DNA from: Saccharolobus shibatae B12 | Lineage (GTDB): Archaea > Thermoproteota > Thermoprotei_A > Sulfolobales > Sulfolobaceae | Assembly (NCBI RefSeq): GCF_019175345.1 | Contig: NZ_CP077717.1 | Location: 434,001-498,000, forward strand | Reading direction: 5' to 3' | Length of the DNA: 64,000 nt | Part shown: one piece after another, positions 36,909 through 45,770 of the stretch | Layout of the letters: each line of letters starts with the position of its first letter | Numbering within the stretch: position 1 is the stretch's first letter | Program-made: the position numbers and the translations under genes | Notes under the pieces: model-generated | What the model saw: only the letters and a program-made list of their open reading frames with translations | Databases searched by the model: none | What the model was told of the DNA's origin: nothing

Positions 36909-38105
36909 GTGTATCATAATGTGAGCATTAGAGAGATAGTAAGACTTTTCGGTCCAGCATGGATAGTAATGATGGCGGATGTTGACGCAGCAAGCGTATT
37001 AACTGGCGTAGCCAATGGGCAAGAGTACGGATATAGACTGATCTGGCTGTTGCTACTCTTAGCCTTTCCCTTATATGTTATCCAAGAAGCTGCCGGAAGA
37101 TTAGGTGCAGTAAATAATGGTAAAGGTCTTGGGGAGATTATTAGGGAGAGATACTCAGTTAAAATATCGCTACTAGCCTCTCTTTCTATGTTCATGGTTG
37201 ACGTGTTCACGTACGTAGTTGAATACGTTGGAATAGCGGTCGGGGGACTAGTATTAGGAATTCCACCTTTTATAACCCTCCCAATTTTCTTCATATTCCA
37301 TTTAACTATAATATCAACTAGAAAATACGATAAGATAGAGAAATTTCTAATGCCAATATCTTTACTCTTGGTCATTGCATTTGTTCTTCAAGCCATGTTA
37401 AGGGGTATAGTACCTGGAGAAAGCATATTTTACTTCTCGTTTTCCAAATCCTTTACATTCCTAGTTGCTGCTAACATAGGCGCAGTAGTCATGCCATTTA
37501 TGATATTTTACCAAACCTCGGCAACTGCGTATAAATACCAAGATGTGGATTCGACAATTGAAACTAAGGTTAAGTGGTCGTCCATAGAGACGTTTATTGG
37601 GGCAATAGTGTCAGAACTTATAATGGTGGCTATAGAAATGGCAACTACTGGAATTTCACCATCAGTAGATCCTTTAAATTATAAGGAAATGTCGTATTCA
37701 CTATCCTTACTTTCAAGTCCTATTTCACCATATATATTTGGAATTGGCTTAATTAGTGCAGCTTTTCTTGCATTGATTGTGGAGTCTTTAGGTAGTGCGT
37801 GGGGAACTCTAGAGGCTTTAGGCAAAAATACTTTTACCAACTTTCTACTATTATATATTTCCGAGTCTATCCCTGCACTCGTGATCGCATTACTTTTCAC
37901 CAACAATTACGATAATGTGGTGAACTTCGCCCTAACTTTAATGTCAATAGCACCATTTATAGTTGTAATCCCCGCGGCATTGATTGGAGTTTTAATAAAC
38001 GATAAGAACTTAATGATGAATTACACATATGGAAGAACTAGGATAATCATTTATTGGATTACCGTTGCAACGATACTCACTGGTGGGATACTTGCAATAA
38101 TTTAG
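36909..38105 (+). CDS. Nramp-like transporter with altered metal-binding motif
   Basis: 398 residues, about 11 transmembrane helices. The Nramp fold is indicated by FGPAWIVMMADVDAAS in TM1 and GAVVMPFMIFYQTSA in TM6. The canonical TM1 motif DPGN is DAAS here (Asp26 kept, Pro, Gly and Asn lost), and MPHNLYLHS is MPFMIFYQTS. Substrate may be a divalent cation other than Mn or Fe, or a different solute. Start: GTG 36909 or, better spaced from TATA, GTG 36921. It overlaps the next gene's stop by 4 bp tail-to-tail. Confidence 0.75.
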   Translation: MYHNVSIREIVRLFGPAWIVMMADVDAASVLTGVANGQEYGYRLIWLLLLLAFPLYVIQEAAGRLGAVNNGKGLGEIIRERYSVKISLLASLSMFMVDVFTYVVEYVGIAVGGLVLGIPPFITLPIFFIFHLTIISTRKYDKIEKFLMPISLLLVIAFVLQAMLRGIVPGESIFYFSFSKSFTFLVAANIGAVVMPFMIFYQTSATAYKYQDVDSTIETKVKWSSIETFIGAIVSELIMVAIEMATTGISPSVDPLNYKEMSYSLSLLSSPISPYIFGIGLISAAFLALIVESLGSAWGTLEALGKNTFTNFLLLYISESIPALVIALLFTNNYDNVVNFALTLMSIAPFIVVIPAALIGVLINDKNLMMNYTYGRTRIIIYWITVATILTGGILAII

Positions 38106-38974
38106 GTTCCTTTCCACATTTTTAAGGAGGATACGAAATCTGAAATTGAATATCTACTCTTCCAGCTTAATGGATAACTAAACTTAATATAGCGAGCGGA
38201 AGTGTAATCTAGACTTAATAATTCATTATCGTTCAATGTCATCCTTATTTTCCTATCATTAACCTCTATTTCCAATTTTCCAGCTTCCTCCTTACTCTCC
38301 AAGAATTCAAAGCCTTTGTCATATCTTAGCATTAAGAACTTTTCTAGATTTTTTACGTTACCATCAACCACAACAGTACCAGAACCTAATATAATGTGAA
38401 ATAACCATAATTTTATAACGTTTAAACTTTGATCTATGTCCTTTACGCTATAAGCTTCGTCTCCGAAGTAAGTGCAACCTCTCAACGCCATACAGACCTG
38501 TTGACCATAGAAGTATACTGTATCGTTTGCCCACTCAGAGTGTTTTTCAATAGATTTATACAGAGGTTCTATGTGGACATAATATTGTGGATCTATCTCA
38601 ATCATTCTAGAAGGCGGTAAATATTTTATAACTTCTGAGGGTAAATTGAGGAAAGTGATAAAGCTGGGATAAGATCCACTCCATATGGAGAATGTTCTCT
38701 CCGAGACTTTCCTTATTTCGTTAAATGGCTGTGTCTTGTATACTAACCTGTAAAGGTTATCTGACATCGTATTGGGCAATTTACTTAGTACTAATGCTCT
38801 AAATGCGGGAGATATTGCGTTTATATATGGTATGATATCGTTTTCACCCTTAACTCTTTTAACTATGCCGTTTCTTATAATGTAAACTTCATCATCATCG
38901 CTAATTTGAGCCTCTATCTCACACTGTGTATTCACTATCCCTTTTTTCCATCTTATACACTGTCTATATACCAC
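38102..38974 (-). CDS. hypothetical protein, 290 residues
   Basis: Soluble protein with no recognised family. Segments: an N-terminal beta-rich part (MVYRQCIRWKKG, DDDEVYIIRNGIVKRV), a central part with WANDTVYFYGQQVCMALRGCTYFGDEAYSV, and a C-terminal beta-rich part (KLEIEVNDRKIRMTLNDNELLSLDY). Three cysteines are spread through the middle. Its TATA box (TTATACTTTA, about 38988-38997) lies roughly 15-25 bp from the right end of the tnpB element, which reads in the same direction, so transcripts from the element could run into it. Confidence 0.65.
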   Translation of the reverse strand: MVYRQCIRWKKGIVNTQCEIEAQISDDDEVYIIRNGIVKRVKGENDIIPYINAISPAFRALVLSKLPNTMSDNLYRLVYKTQPFNEIRKVSERTFSIWSGSYPSFITFLNLPSEVIKYLPPSRMIEIDPQYYVHIEPLYKSIEKHSEWANDTVYFYGQQVCMALRGCTYFGDEAYSVKDIDQSLNVIKLWLFHIILGSGTVVVDGNVKNLEKFLMLRYDKGFEFLESKEEAGKLEIEVNDRKIRMTLNDNELLSLDYTSARYIKFSYPLSWKSRYSISDFVSSLKMWKGT

Positions 38975-39013
38975 ATTTAAAGTAAAGTATAATCAAATAT
39001 TAAAATACTAATT

Positions 39014-39160
39014 CTGACCTACTCACAGCCCTAAAGGGCGATGGTTCCCGAGGTCTCAAGGGTTACTCCCCTTTACGGGAGCTATTCGATTATGCCCCAC
39101 AATAAAGGAAAGAGGTTTCTTCACCCTATTGACGACCTTTCCAATAGCCTTCCTCAGAAT
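39014..39160 (-). ncRNA. predicted omegaRNA 3' scaffold of TnpB element
   Basis: The stretch overlapping the tnpB 3' end and right end contains GGAGTAACCCTTGAG, GGGAACCATCGCCC and a CCCTTTAGGG hairpin followed by GTGAG. The same arrangement occurs in the small element near 1.6 kb. In known TnpB systems this region is processed into omegaRNA, with the guide read from DNA beyond the right end; here it would begin GAATTAGTATTTTAATATTT. The 5' boundary is a guess. Confidence 0.4.
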
Positions 39161-40512
39161 GTTCAATGCACCGTTCAAGTCACTATGCAGCTTATGACCT
39201 AGAGGATAATAAACTACCCCCCTCGGTTTTCTCTTAACTTCCACATTATGATAAGCACAGAACCTAGACGTGTTATACTCAACTACCTCATACACTTTCA
39301 TACCGTATTCTTGTGCTTTAAGTTCAATAGCATAAATTAACTTGCGGTATGACCAACCGTTCACCGTATATTTGTTACCCCTATTTTGAGAGATGTTATA
39401 AGTATAACCGATGTAGATTGTGGATACGCCCAGCTTATGAAGTTCCTCAATAAGACCACTTGCTAGAGTTCTGTATAAGTGAAGAAACCTCCTTTGTAAC
39501 TTCCCGAATAGCCTCCTCTTCTCTCTCGTTAACTCCTTATAAGCCTCGTACTCATCTATATTCTTCGATTTATCTGCAAGTGATTGAACTTTAGCAATCC
39601 TCTTCTCAAAGTAAAAATAGTCCTCCTTTGCCCTAACTCCCTTGTACAGTAACCAGGTGCCATCACTAACTACAACACTTGCCAAAACGTTAATACCTAG
39701 GTCAATAGAAGCTACCTTGTTACCCTGTGGTAAAGCTGCTTGAATTGATTTTCTTTCACCACGAACTATGTGTTTAGATTGCTTACCTCTCTTAGTAGTC
39801 TCAACACCAACATCAACTGGTATGTGAGCGTACCACTTGTTCATATCCTCATCGTAAATGATTTCAAGTCTACCTTGCTTACCGTGCCACTTAAGCCTAC
39901 CTTCAAAATCTATCTCCATGTCAAAATCCTTGAGGATGAGTTTCTTCCTTTCTTCATCTACTTCATAACGGTCTTGTCTAACCATGAGAATCCTTTTTCT
40001 CTTCTTGTTTTTCCTGTCCTTCCAATAACGTGGAGGAGAGACATGATCCATGTGGGGTGGTAGTTTTCCATCCTTCTTCAGCTTCAATAGGGAGAAGAAG
40101 GAGGACCACGCCTCGTTGTTCTTCTGCATTACTGCTTGAGTGTTAACACCCAGTGTATTCTTATAGTTCTCATAGTACTTGCCCCAAGTTCCTTTGAAGT
40201 CTACTTTTCCTTCATTGAAGAATTGTTGCCTCCTCTCGTAGTTTATCTCGTTGAACAACTTGGCAGAAACATTTGCTAACTTTAGTAGTTTTTTGTGTTG
40301 GTGAGTGTTTGGTAGGAGACGAACTATGTTTGTCCTCCTATTCTCGAACTTAACTTCGTAGACACCTCCTTCTGGTATTGCGGGAGTAATGGTCGGCTCC
40401 CGCTCCTCATCCTCAGTAAGTTGACCGGAAGGAGGTGCCATAGGGGAGCGTTTGTTAAGTTGGTTAAAAAGCTTTACTCCGCCTTAAAAAGACGAGGTTT
40501 GTCGTTCGTTTT
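39015..40512 (-). mobile_element. IS200/IS605-type element with tnpB only
   Basis: Minus-strand element. Left end next to TTTGAT (minus strand, 40513-40518) and right end at GTGAGTAGGTCA (39015). A hairpin-forming stretch (CCTCGTCTTTTTAAGGCGGAG) lies near the left end. There is no tnpA, so it depends on another transposase in trans. TTGAT is also the target and TAM of the distant ISDra2; its use here is inference. The ends are estimated by comparison with the small element at 1.6-3.2 kb. Confidence 0.65.
39056..40441 (-). CDS. tnpB: TnpB RNA-guided nuclease (IS605 OrfB), non-canonical RuvC-II
   Basis: 461 residues. RuvC-I aspartate in VASIDLGINVLAS, RuvC-III aspartate in KLHSDLNGALNIL. The usual RuvC-II glutamate position is glycine (STIYIGYTYNI); a glutamate 43 residues later (YEVVEYNTS) could substitute, as in TnpB groups with a rearranged active site. 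The zinc ribbon is degenerate: CAYH is kept but the second pair is YPLGH. A 25-residue acidic N-terminal extension (EDEEREPTITP) precedes the wedge domain. TATA box GCTTTTTAACC lies about 25 nt upstream of the ATG. The frame is intact. Confidence 0.88.
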   Translation of the reverse strand: MAPPSGQLTEDEEREPTITPAIPEGGVYEVKFENRRTNIVRLLPNTHQHKKLLKLANVSAKLFNEINYERRQQFFNEGKVDFKGTWGKYYENYKNTLGVNTQAVMQKNNEAWSSFFSLLKLKKDGKLPPHMDHVSPPRYWKDRKNKKRKRILMVRQDRYEVDEERKKLILKDFDMEIDFEGRLKWHGKQGRLEIIYDEDMNKWYAHIPVDVGVETTKRGKQSKHIVRGERKSIQAALPQGNKVASIDLGINVLASVVVSDGTWLLYKGVRAKEDYFYFEKRIAKVQSLADKSKNIDEYEAYKELTREKRRLFGKLQRRFLHLYRTLASGLIEELHKLGVSTIYIGYTYNISQNRGNKYTVNGWSYRKLIYAIELKAQEYGMKVYEVVEYNTSRFCAYHNVEVKRKPRGVVYYPLGHKLHSDLNGALNILRKAIGKVVNRVKKPLSFIVGHNRIAPVKGSNP

Positions 40513-40513
40513 A

Positions 40514-41086
40514 TCAAAGATGCAATGTGTATTTAGAGTGAAAGGACTTCAACTCGTTAGCGTATTTTACACAATTTAAACTAGATGTAATTGCTATGAC
40601 TAAGATCCCAAAGGCTAAACCAGAAAATACAAAGGCAACACTCATAAAATTTAACAATAAGAATAACGACGACAAAATAAGGAGAACCAGTGAAATTTTG
40701 TTCTCATTAATTATGTGTGATATTGTTGCATTTAATTCCTCGGATAAAAAAATTATTCTATCTACGTTCTTAATCTTCTCGTTCACTATATCAATAAAAC
40801 CTTTAAGGTTATCCCAGTTGGCTGAGACATATTTTTCTAATTCTTCAATTTTGACGTTAAGTGGACTAGCAATTATCGTACCTTCGAGCATATCTGAAAC
40901 CTTGTCCGATGATAGAAGCTGAACAAGGGATAGTAATGCCTCCAGTTTAGCTAAAAATGTTATTTTATCCAAGTCTTTAGATAAACTCGGTAATCTAGAT
41001 TCGAGGTAAAACTGCAATCCAGTCGAAATAATCAATAAGAATGCTGACGTTAATATAATCTCTAAAAACAATATGTTAGGAATCAT
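40514..41086 (-). CDS. hypothetical membrane protein with coiled-coil middle
   Basis: 190 residues: an N-terminal transmembrane helix (5-25), a 100-residue helical middle with heptad-like spacing (ELEKYVSANWDNLKGFIDIVNEKIKNVDRIIFL), and two C-terminal transmembrane helices (about 130-170). The topology would place the helical part on one side of the membrane. No family recognised. Its TGA stop lies inside TTTGAT at the left end of the tnpB element, so the insertion left the protein unchanged but replaced its 3' flank. Confidence 0.65.
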   Translation of the reverse strand: MIPNILFLEIILTSAFLLIISTGLQFYLESRLPSLSKDLDKITFLAKLEALLSLVQLLSSDKVSDMLEGTIIASPLNVKIEELEKYVSANWDNLKGFIDIVNEKIKNVDRIIFLSEELNATISHIINENKISLVLLILSSLFLLLNFMSVAFVFSGLAFGILVIAITSSLNCVKYANELKSFHSKYTLHL

Positions 41087-41217
41087 AAATTTTCACCTAT
41101 TCTTTCATTATTCTTGTACTATAATATGCTATAGAGTAAATAAATATTATGTTCTAGGTAATTATATCTATTAAGTGGCCTTATAATAATATATATTAAT
41201 ATCGTCTAAGAACAATT

Positions 41218-41898
41218 ATGAATAAGGTTATCATTGACAAATACGTCATTCGTACTGATTGTAATGATGATAATATCCTAAATGATCTAGTACAGACACT
41301 AAGAAAATACAACGTAAGAGCGTATAATTACAAGGTTGAATTTCTACGTGACAAGGTTAGTGTTAGAATAATAAGAGGAAATGCTGTTTTAAACTTGTCA
41401 AATCTATATATAAAGGAATTGGAAGATATTCTAAAAGAATCAGAGGAATTATACACTACCAGATTTGACATAGAATTCCATAATATACCCTCTAAGAGGG
41501 AGATTCTAGATAAGCTAGAATCCACTGAGCTTCCTTACTCTAAGGTTGACGTATTTAAGGATAAGGTTAAGATAAGGACAGTAAATGGGTTCACATTCAT
41601 TGATGAAACGAATTTAGAGGCAACATACTATTTAAGCCTAATTTTCGATAAGGTTAATTTAAAACCCTTCAATGCGGGTAGAATTAAAAAGGTTAAGGAT
41701 ATGAGAGCCTTGCTTCTCCTTAAATACTATGGAGTAAGGGATTTAGAATTGATTGAGAAATTAATTGATTTAGATTTGAGAATTGAGGATAATGAGATTA
41801 TAATTGGAGATATTTTAATTGGAGAGAATGGGATATTAAAAAAGGACAAGGAAGTATCTAAAAAGGAATTATATGAGTTAGTTAAAGTTAATAAGTAA
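41218..41898 (+). CDS. hypothetical protein with an internal duplication
   Basis: 226 residues, soluble. Two halves resemble each other: DKVSVRIIRGNAVLNLSNLYIKEL (about 45-68) and DKVKIRTVNGFTFIDETNLEATYYL (about 117-141), suggesting a repeated small alpha/beta domain. A third divergent copy may exist near the end (LDLRIEDNEIIIGDILIG). Function unknown. It ends 18 nt before the mevalonate diphosphate decarboxylase gene and may be co-transcribed with it. TATA-like AATAATATATATT lies about 25-30 nt upstream. Confidence 0.65.
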   Translation: MNKVIIDKYVIRTDCNDDNILNDLVQTLRKYNVRAYNYKVEFLRDKVSVRIIRGNAVLNLSNLYIKELEDILKESEELYTTRFDIEFHNIPSKREILDKLESTELPYSKVDVFKDKVKIRTVNGFTFIDETNLEATYYLSLIFDKVNLKPFNAGRIKKVKDMRALLLLKYYGVRDLELIEKLIDLDLRIEDNEIIIGDILIGENGILKKDKEVSKKELYELVKVNK

Positions 41899-41916
41899 TA
41901 ACATATTCTTAGAATC

Positions 41917-42894
41917 GTGCTAAAGTCTGTAACAGTTTCAGCACCTTCAAATATAGCCGTAGTGAAGTATTGGGGAAAAAGAGGAGATGAAAGATTAAAT
42001 TTACCACTTAATAACTCATTGTCGATTACCTTAGATGACCAGTTATCGGTAATTACCAAAGTTACCTTGAGCGATAAGAACATTGTAATAGTTAACGATA
42101 GGATCTTACCAGAGGATGAAATGAAAGAATATGCTGGAAGAGTCTTGGAAGCCTTTAAGAAAATCGTTGGCAAGGAGTTTCACGTTAAGGTCGAGTCAAA
42201 GGCAAAATTCCCCGTTAACGCGGGATTAGCGTCATCTGCGGCAGGAATTGCTGCATTAACCTTTGGCTTGAATGAACTATTAGAATTAGAACTTAAACTT
42301 GAAGAGCTTTCCAAAATAGCCAGACTAGGATCTGGGAGCGCTTGTAGGAGTATGTTTGGAGGATTTGTTGTATGGAATAAGGGTCGAAGAGAAGATGGTG
42401 AGGATTCCTATTGCTATCAAATCTTCCAACGTGGACATTGGAGTGAACTAGTCGATATAATTCCGATATTAAGCGAGAAAGAAAAGAAAATATCTTCTAG
42501 AAAGGGTATGATAAGATCAGCTGAGACTTCAGAATTAATGGAGTGTAGGCTCAAATTCATTGAGAAGACCTTTAATGAAGTCGTTGAGGCTATAAGGAAT
42601 AGGGATGAGAGGAAATTCTACTATCTCGTCATGAGACATAGCAACAGTATGCATGCAATAATATTGGATAGTTGGCCGTCATTCTTCTACTTAAACGATA
42701 CTTCAATAAGGATAATGGAATGGATACAAGAGTATGGTAAGGCCGGTTACACATTCGATGCTGGACCAAATCCTCACATTTTCACTACAGAAAGATATGT
42801 ACAAGACATCTTAGAATTCTTAAAATCTCTAGAAATAAAGAGAATAATAATGTCTAAAGTTGGAGATGGACCTAAGATATTGAATAGAGAATAA
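41917..42894 (+). CDS. mvaD: mevalonate diphosphate decarboxylase
   Basis: 325 residues, GHMP-kinase fold. Motifs: [51 protein letters not shown] (ATP site), [20 protein letters not shown] and [13 protein letters not shown]. It converts mevalonate 5-diphosphate to isopentenyl diphosphate for archaeal isoprenoid lipids. S. solfataricus is one of the few archaea with this classical step. Start is GTG. It converges with phosphomevalonate kinase, 10 bp apart, so two consecutive pathway steps are neighbours on opposite strands. Confidence 0.93.
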   Translation: MLKSVTVSAPSNIAVVKYWGKRGDERLNLPLNNSLSITLDDQLSVITKVTLSDKNIVIVNDRILPEDEMKEYAGRVLEAFKKIVGKEFHVKVESKAKFPVNAGLASSAAGIAALTFGLNELLELELKLEELSKIARLGSGSACRSMFGGFVVWNKGRREDGEDSYCYQIFQRGHWSELVDIIPILSEKEKKISSRKGMIRSAETSELMECRLKFIEKTFNEVVEAIRNRDERKFYYLVMRHSNSMHAIILDSWPSFFYLNDTSIRIMEWIQEYGKAGYTFDAGPNPHIFTTERYVQDILEFLKSLEIKRIIMSKVGDGPKILNRE

Positions 42895-42904
42895 CAAAAT
42901 TCTT

Positions 42905-43873
42905 TTAATTAGAATCTAGCTTTAAGCCCTCGTCCTCCTTCACGTCAATAGTTTTAATACCTCTTCTTTTCCACATCTCCCTTACCTTACTCAAATCATT
43001 GCCCAAGGCGAAAATTGAATCCCCACCACCAGCTCCAGGAGACAAGGCTATTAGTGCACCCTCTTCCTCAGCTATCTTTATCAACTCCTCCTCTTCTTTA
43101 CTTACTAGTTTAACACCGACTATACGTTCAGCTATATAGTTTAGATACTTCCTCCCTAACCTTACATGCTCTGCAGCTTCGTCGATTTTATTTAATTTTA
43201 CGAGTTTAATTGCCATATTATTCTCCTCATCTATAAGCCTCATAATTTCCCGAAAATCCTCCAAATTGCTCTTCTCTACAAATTTCTTGACTAAACCCAC
43301 AGTTTCAGAACTCTTTCCCGTAAAGCCAAGTACCATATCATAATTACCCAAGTTTAACTTCTCGTAATAGAAGTCCATTTTCTCCAAATCAGTAAATCTC
43401 TTGTAAACTATACTTCCAAAAACACCTGAAGCTATATCAAACCCACTGCCAATTCCCTTTTGTCTCTTGAAATTGGCAATTTGCGCCAATTTATGTATTT
43501 CAAATAAATCCAATTTACCATTGATAGCGTAATATAGGCAGGCGGTAAGGGAAACTGTAGCAGCTGAAGAACTGCCTAATCCCGTTTTTTTACCATCTAA
43601 TATGAATTCCTTATCGTTATAAAGTTCAATTTCATAGCCTTGAGGAAGTTGGGTAAATCTTTCTCTAAAAGTATCTAGGACTGAATTAATTAACTCATTA
43701 CCTGAATTTTTAAAATCGCCATAACTAGTGTGGAAAATCAAACTCCTCTCTTGAATTTCTCTTAACCTACAACTCACTCTCTTATTAACTGCAATTACGT
43801 GTGATATACCTCCAAATACTACGCTATAACTTCCTATCCAAAGTATTTTTCCAGGAGCGCTAACCCTTATCAC
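42905..43873 (-). CDS. phosphomevalonate kinase
   Basis: 322 residues, GHMP kinase. N-terminal VSAPGKILWIGSYSVVFGG, ATP loop KKTGLGSSSAATVSLTACLYY, and C-terminal ALIALSPGAGGGDSIFALG. It phosphorylates mevalonate 5-phosphate, the step before the neighbouring decarboxylase. The S. solfataricus enzyme was biochemically confirmed, as I recall. Start is GTG; no in-frame ATG lies nearby. TATA-like GATTAAAAAGC lies about 20-25 nt upstream. Confidence 0.92.
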   Translation of the reverse strand: MIRVSAPGKILWIGSYSVVFGGISHVIAVNKRVSCRLREIQERSLIFHTSYGDFKNSGNELINSVLDTFRERFTQLPQGYEIELYNDKEFILDGKKTGLGSSSAATVSLTACLYYAINGKLDLFEIHKLAQIANFKRQKGIGSGFDIASGVFGSIVYKRFTDLEKMDFYYEKLNLGNYDMVLGFTGKSSETVGLVKKFVEKSNLEDFREIMRLIDEENNMAIKLVKLNKIDEAAEHVRLGRKYLNYIAERIVGVKLVSKEEEELIKIAEEEGALIALSPGAGGGDSIFALGNDLSKVREMWKRRGIKTIDVKEDEGLKLDSN

Positions 43874-43924
43874 ATTCCATATTCCTTATTAGCTTTTTAA
43901 TCTTTAACTACAATTCTTTGGCAA

Positions 43925-44533
43925 ATGGAATTCCTAAGTAAAAGGGAAAGGCTAGTATTAGTTGCGATAGCCCAATCGGGACCAGGTGGGACCACTTATT
44001 CTCAACTTTCAGCATTAGGTTACATCTTGTCAAAAAACACGATACAAGAAACCATTGAGAACCTTTACTTGCAAGGTTATATTAACGTTCTGAAAGATGG
44101 AGACGAGATAAGATACATTGCGTCAAAAAATGTGAGAAATGCCATTATTAATTTGGAATTTCATAAGTATAGACTAGCTAAAAATCTAACCGAATTGAAG
44201 AAAAAAGTAGAGGATATTAGCAAAATGGAGAAACAACAACAAGCTATAGCTTTCAAGGGTATACTAAAAGATCTACTTTCCTCCATTTCATCTTCAATAG
44301 TATCATTGCTAGATGAGTTACCAGCTCTAACATTGCCAGAATACATGGAGGTTCTGGAAAATCTATACAAGGAGTTTTTGTCAAAACTATCTCCACTGAT
44401 ACAAGAATCCATGACTGAGGATGAAATAAATACGTTTATCTCTTTGGTAAGTAAATATAGGGGAGAAAAAGACGCTGAGGAAATTAAAAATACATTACAG
44501 AAAATAAAGGGAGGAACTGAGAATCAACGTTAG
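43925..44533 (+). CDS. winged-helix DNA-binding protein with coiled coil
   Basis: 202 residues. The first 75 look like a winged helix (KRERLVLVAIAQSGPGGTTYSQLSALG, then TIQETIENLYLQGYINVLKDGDEIRYI). Residues 80-110 are a charged coiled coil (LTELKKKVEDISKMEKQQQA), then an all-helical C-terminal region. Probably a transcription factor or chromatin protein; target unknown. TATA box CTTTTTAATC lies about 25 nt upstream, and the gene is divergent from phosphomevalonate kinase. Confidence 0.7.
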   Translation: MEFLSKRERLVLVAIAQSGPGGTTYSQLSALGYILSKNTIQETIENLYLQGYINVLKDGDEIRYIASKNVRNAIINLEFHKYRLAKNLTELKKKVEDISKMEKQQQAIAFKGILKDLLSSISSSIVSLLDELPALTLPEYMEVLENLYKEFLSKLSPLIQESMTEDEINTFISLVSKYRGEKDAEEIKNTLQKIKGGTENQR

Positions 44534-44723
44534 AGTTTTTCCATCTTGAAGCTTTCTCATAAACTTAGAACTACATCTGATATTCGAGAAGATGTAAGAA
44601 AATAATTTTAACTTGTATTTAGTTTCAAATTTGTCGTTCTCACTTTTAAGGCTTTCCGTCCCATTCGCTACTGAGGAACTTCACGATAAAAAATATAAAT
44701 GATTAAAGAGTAGTAGTAAATGT

Positions 44724-45035
44724 ATGAGAAGGAGTAGAGATGATATAATAGGTGATATCTTAGAGGCGATTGATAGTAACATTAATAGGATATCTAGTAT
44801 TATGAAAAATGTTAATCTTAGCGCATCACTAGCAAAAAAATATCTGTCAATGCTAACTGATAACGGGCTTATTCAAGAGGTTGATGGTGAATACAAATTA
44901 ACTGAAAAAGGGAGAAGGGTTCTAGAACATTTTAGAAAAATGAGAAAGATTGAGTTAGAACTAACTACTATAATATATGAGGTAAGAAAAGAACTATCAG
45001 CTAACAAGAAGGAAGATCAAGTAAGCCATAGTTAG
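44724..45035 (+). CDS. small winged-helix protein (Sso10a-like)
   Basis: 103 residues. An N-terminal winged helix (DDIIGDILEAIDSN, SASLAKKYLSMLTDNGLIQEVDGEYKLTEKGRRVLEHF) followed by a helix suited to antiparallel coiled-coil dimerisation. This layout is that of Sso10a and related abundant archaeal DNA-binding proteins. Role: transcription regulation or chromosome organisation (inference). TATA box (AAAAAATATAAATG) lies about 25 nt upstream. The last 39 bp overlap the convergent permease gene. Confidence 0.72.
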   Translation: MRRSRDDIIGDILEAIDSNINRISSIMKNVNLSASLAKKYLSMLTDNGLIQEVDGEYKLTEKGRRVLEHFRKMRKIELELTTIIYEVRKELSANKKEDQVSHS

Positions 45036-45515
45036 AAGACCTATTCCCATATCTACTATTTTATATATCCTCTTAGGTATAAGATTGAACAGCGAAAGGG
45101 ATATTATTGAAGCTGCAGAGGCTATTATAAACGACGAAACTATCTCTATGGAATAGAGAATAGTATAACCAGTTGAAGCAATAACTATAACTAATACTTT
45201 AGTTGGAGTTATAACGAAAGCTCCTTGTAGTAATCCTGCCTTATTCGCCCCTATATCTATTTCCTTATCGAATATTGCTTGGACCAACAGTAGAATTGAA
45301 AATATAATACCTACTATATCTGCGATTATTTCCAGAAATTTATTATCACCTATAAGAATTACAAGTGGTATTGCTATTATAATGAACCCTACTGAATGAG
45401 ATAAAGCGAATTGGATAATTTTCCATCTACTCCTTAAGAGTCTGGCGGTAGCTACGTGATCGGGCTCAATTCCATGGGAAAGACCTAGTAATAATGATAG
45501 GATTATAGGATCCAC
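44997..45515 (-). CDS. NiCoT/UreH-like metal permease, short
   Basis: 172 residues, about 6 transmembrane helices. LSHGIEPDHVATARLL contains HX4DH, the signature of nickel/cobalt transporters, in the first helix. Full NiCoT proteins are about twice as long; the short form resembles the UreH/NicO-type half transporters. Likely nickel or cobalt transport. GTG start with AAGGTG upstream. No metal-enzyme gene is adjacent. Confidence 0.7.
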   Translation of the reverse strand: MDPIILSLLLGLSHGIEPDHVATARLLRSRWKIIQFALSHSVGFIIIAIPLVILIGDNKFLEIIADIVGIIFSILLLVQAIFDKEIDIGANKAGLLQGAFVITPTKVLVIVIASTGYTILYSIEIVSSFIIASAASIISLSLFNLIPKRIYKIVDMGIGLLTMAYLIFLLVS

Positions 45516-45770
45516 GTTTACACCTTAAATAACTACAGTAATATAACTAATTGCTACTCGCGACAAAAAATAGTAGTAATTCCTTGCAAGATAATTAATG
45601 AAGAGGATTATAAATTACTTACATATTCAAGACTATATCTAGAATTTTTAAGGTAAGACTAAAAGCAGAAAACTGTTAAGGTAGAGATTATATCACCTTT
45701 TATAACTTCCAGATAGGAAAAACCATTAATTTCTTTCTTTAAACTATCATACTCATAGTGTTAAACTAAA

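Noticed and set aside
44572-44594. Hairpin ACATCT/AGATGT in the gap after the winged-helix gene
   Set aside because: A short AT-rich 6-bp stem with an 11-nt loop; archaeal termination does not need hairpins, so it is probably incidental.
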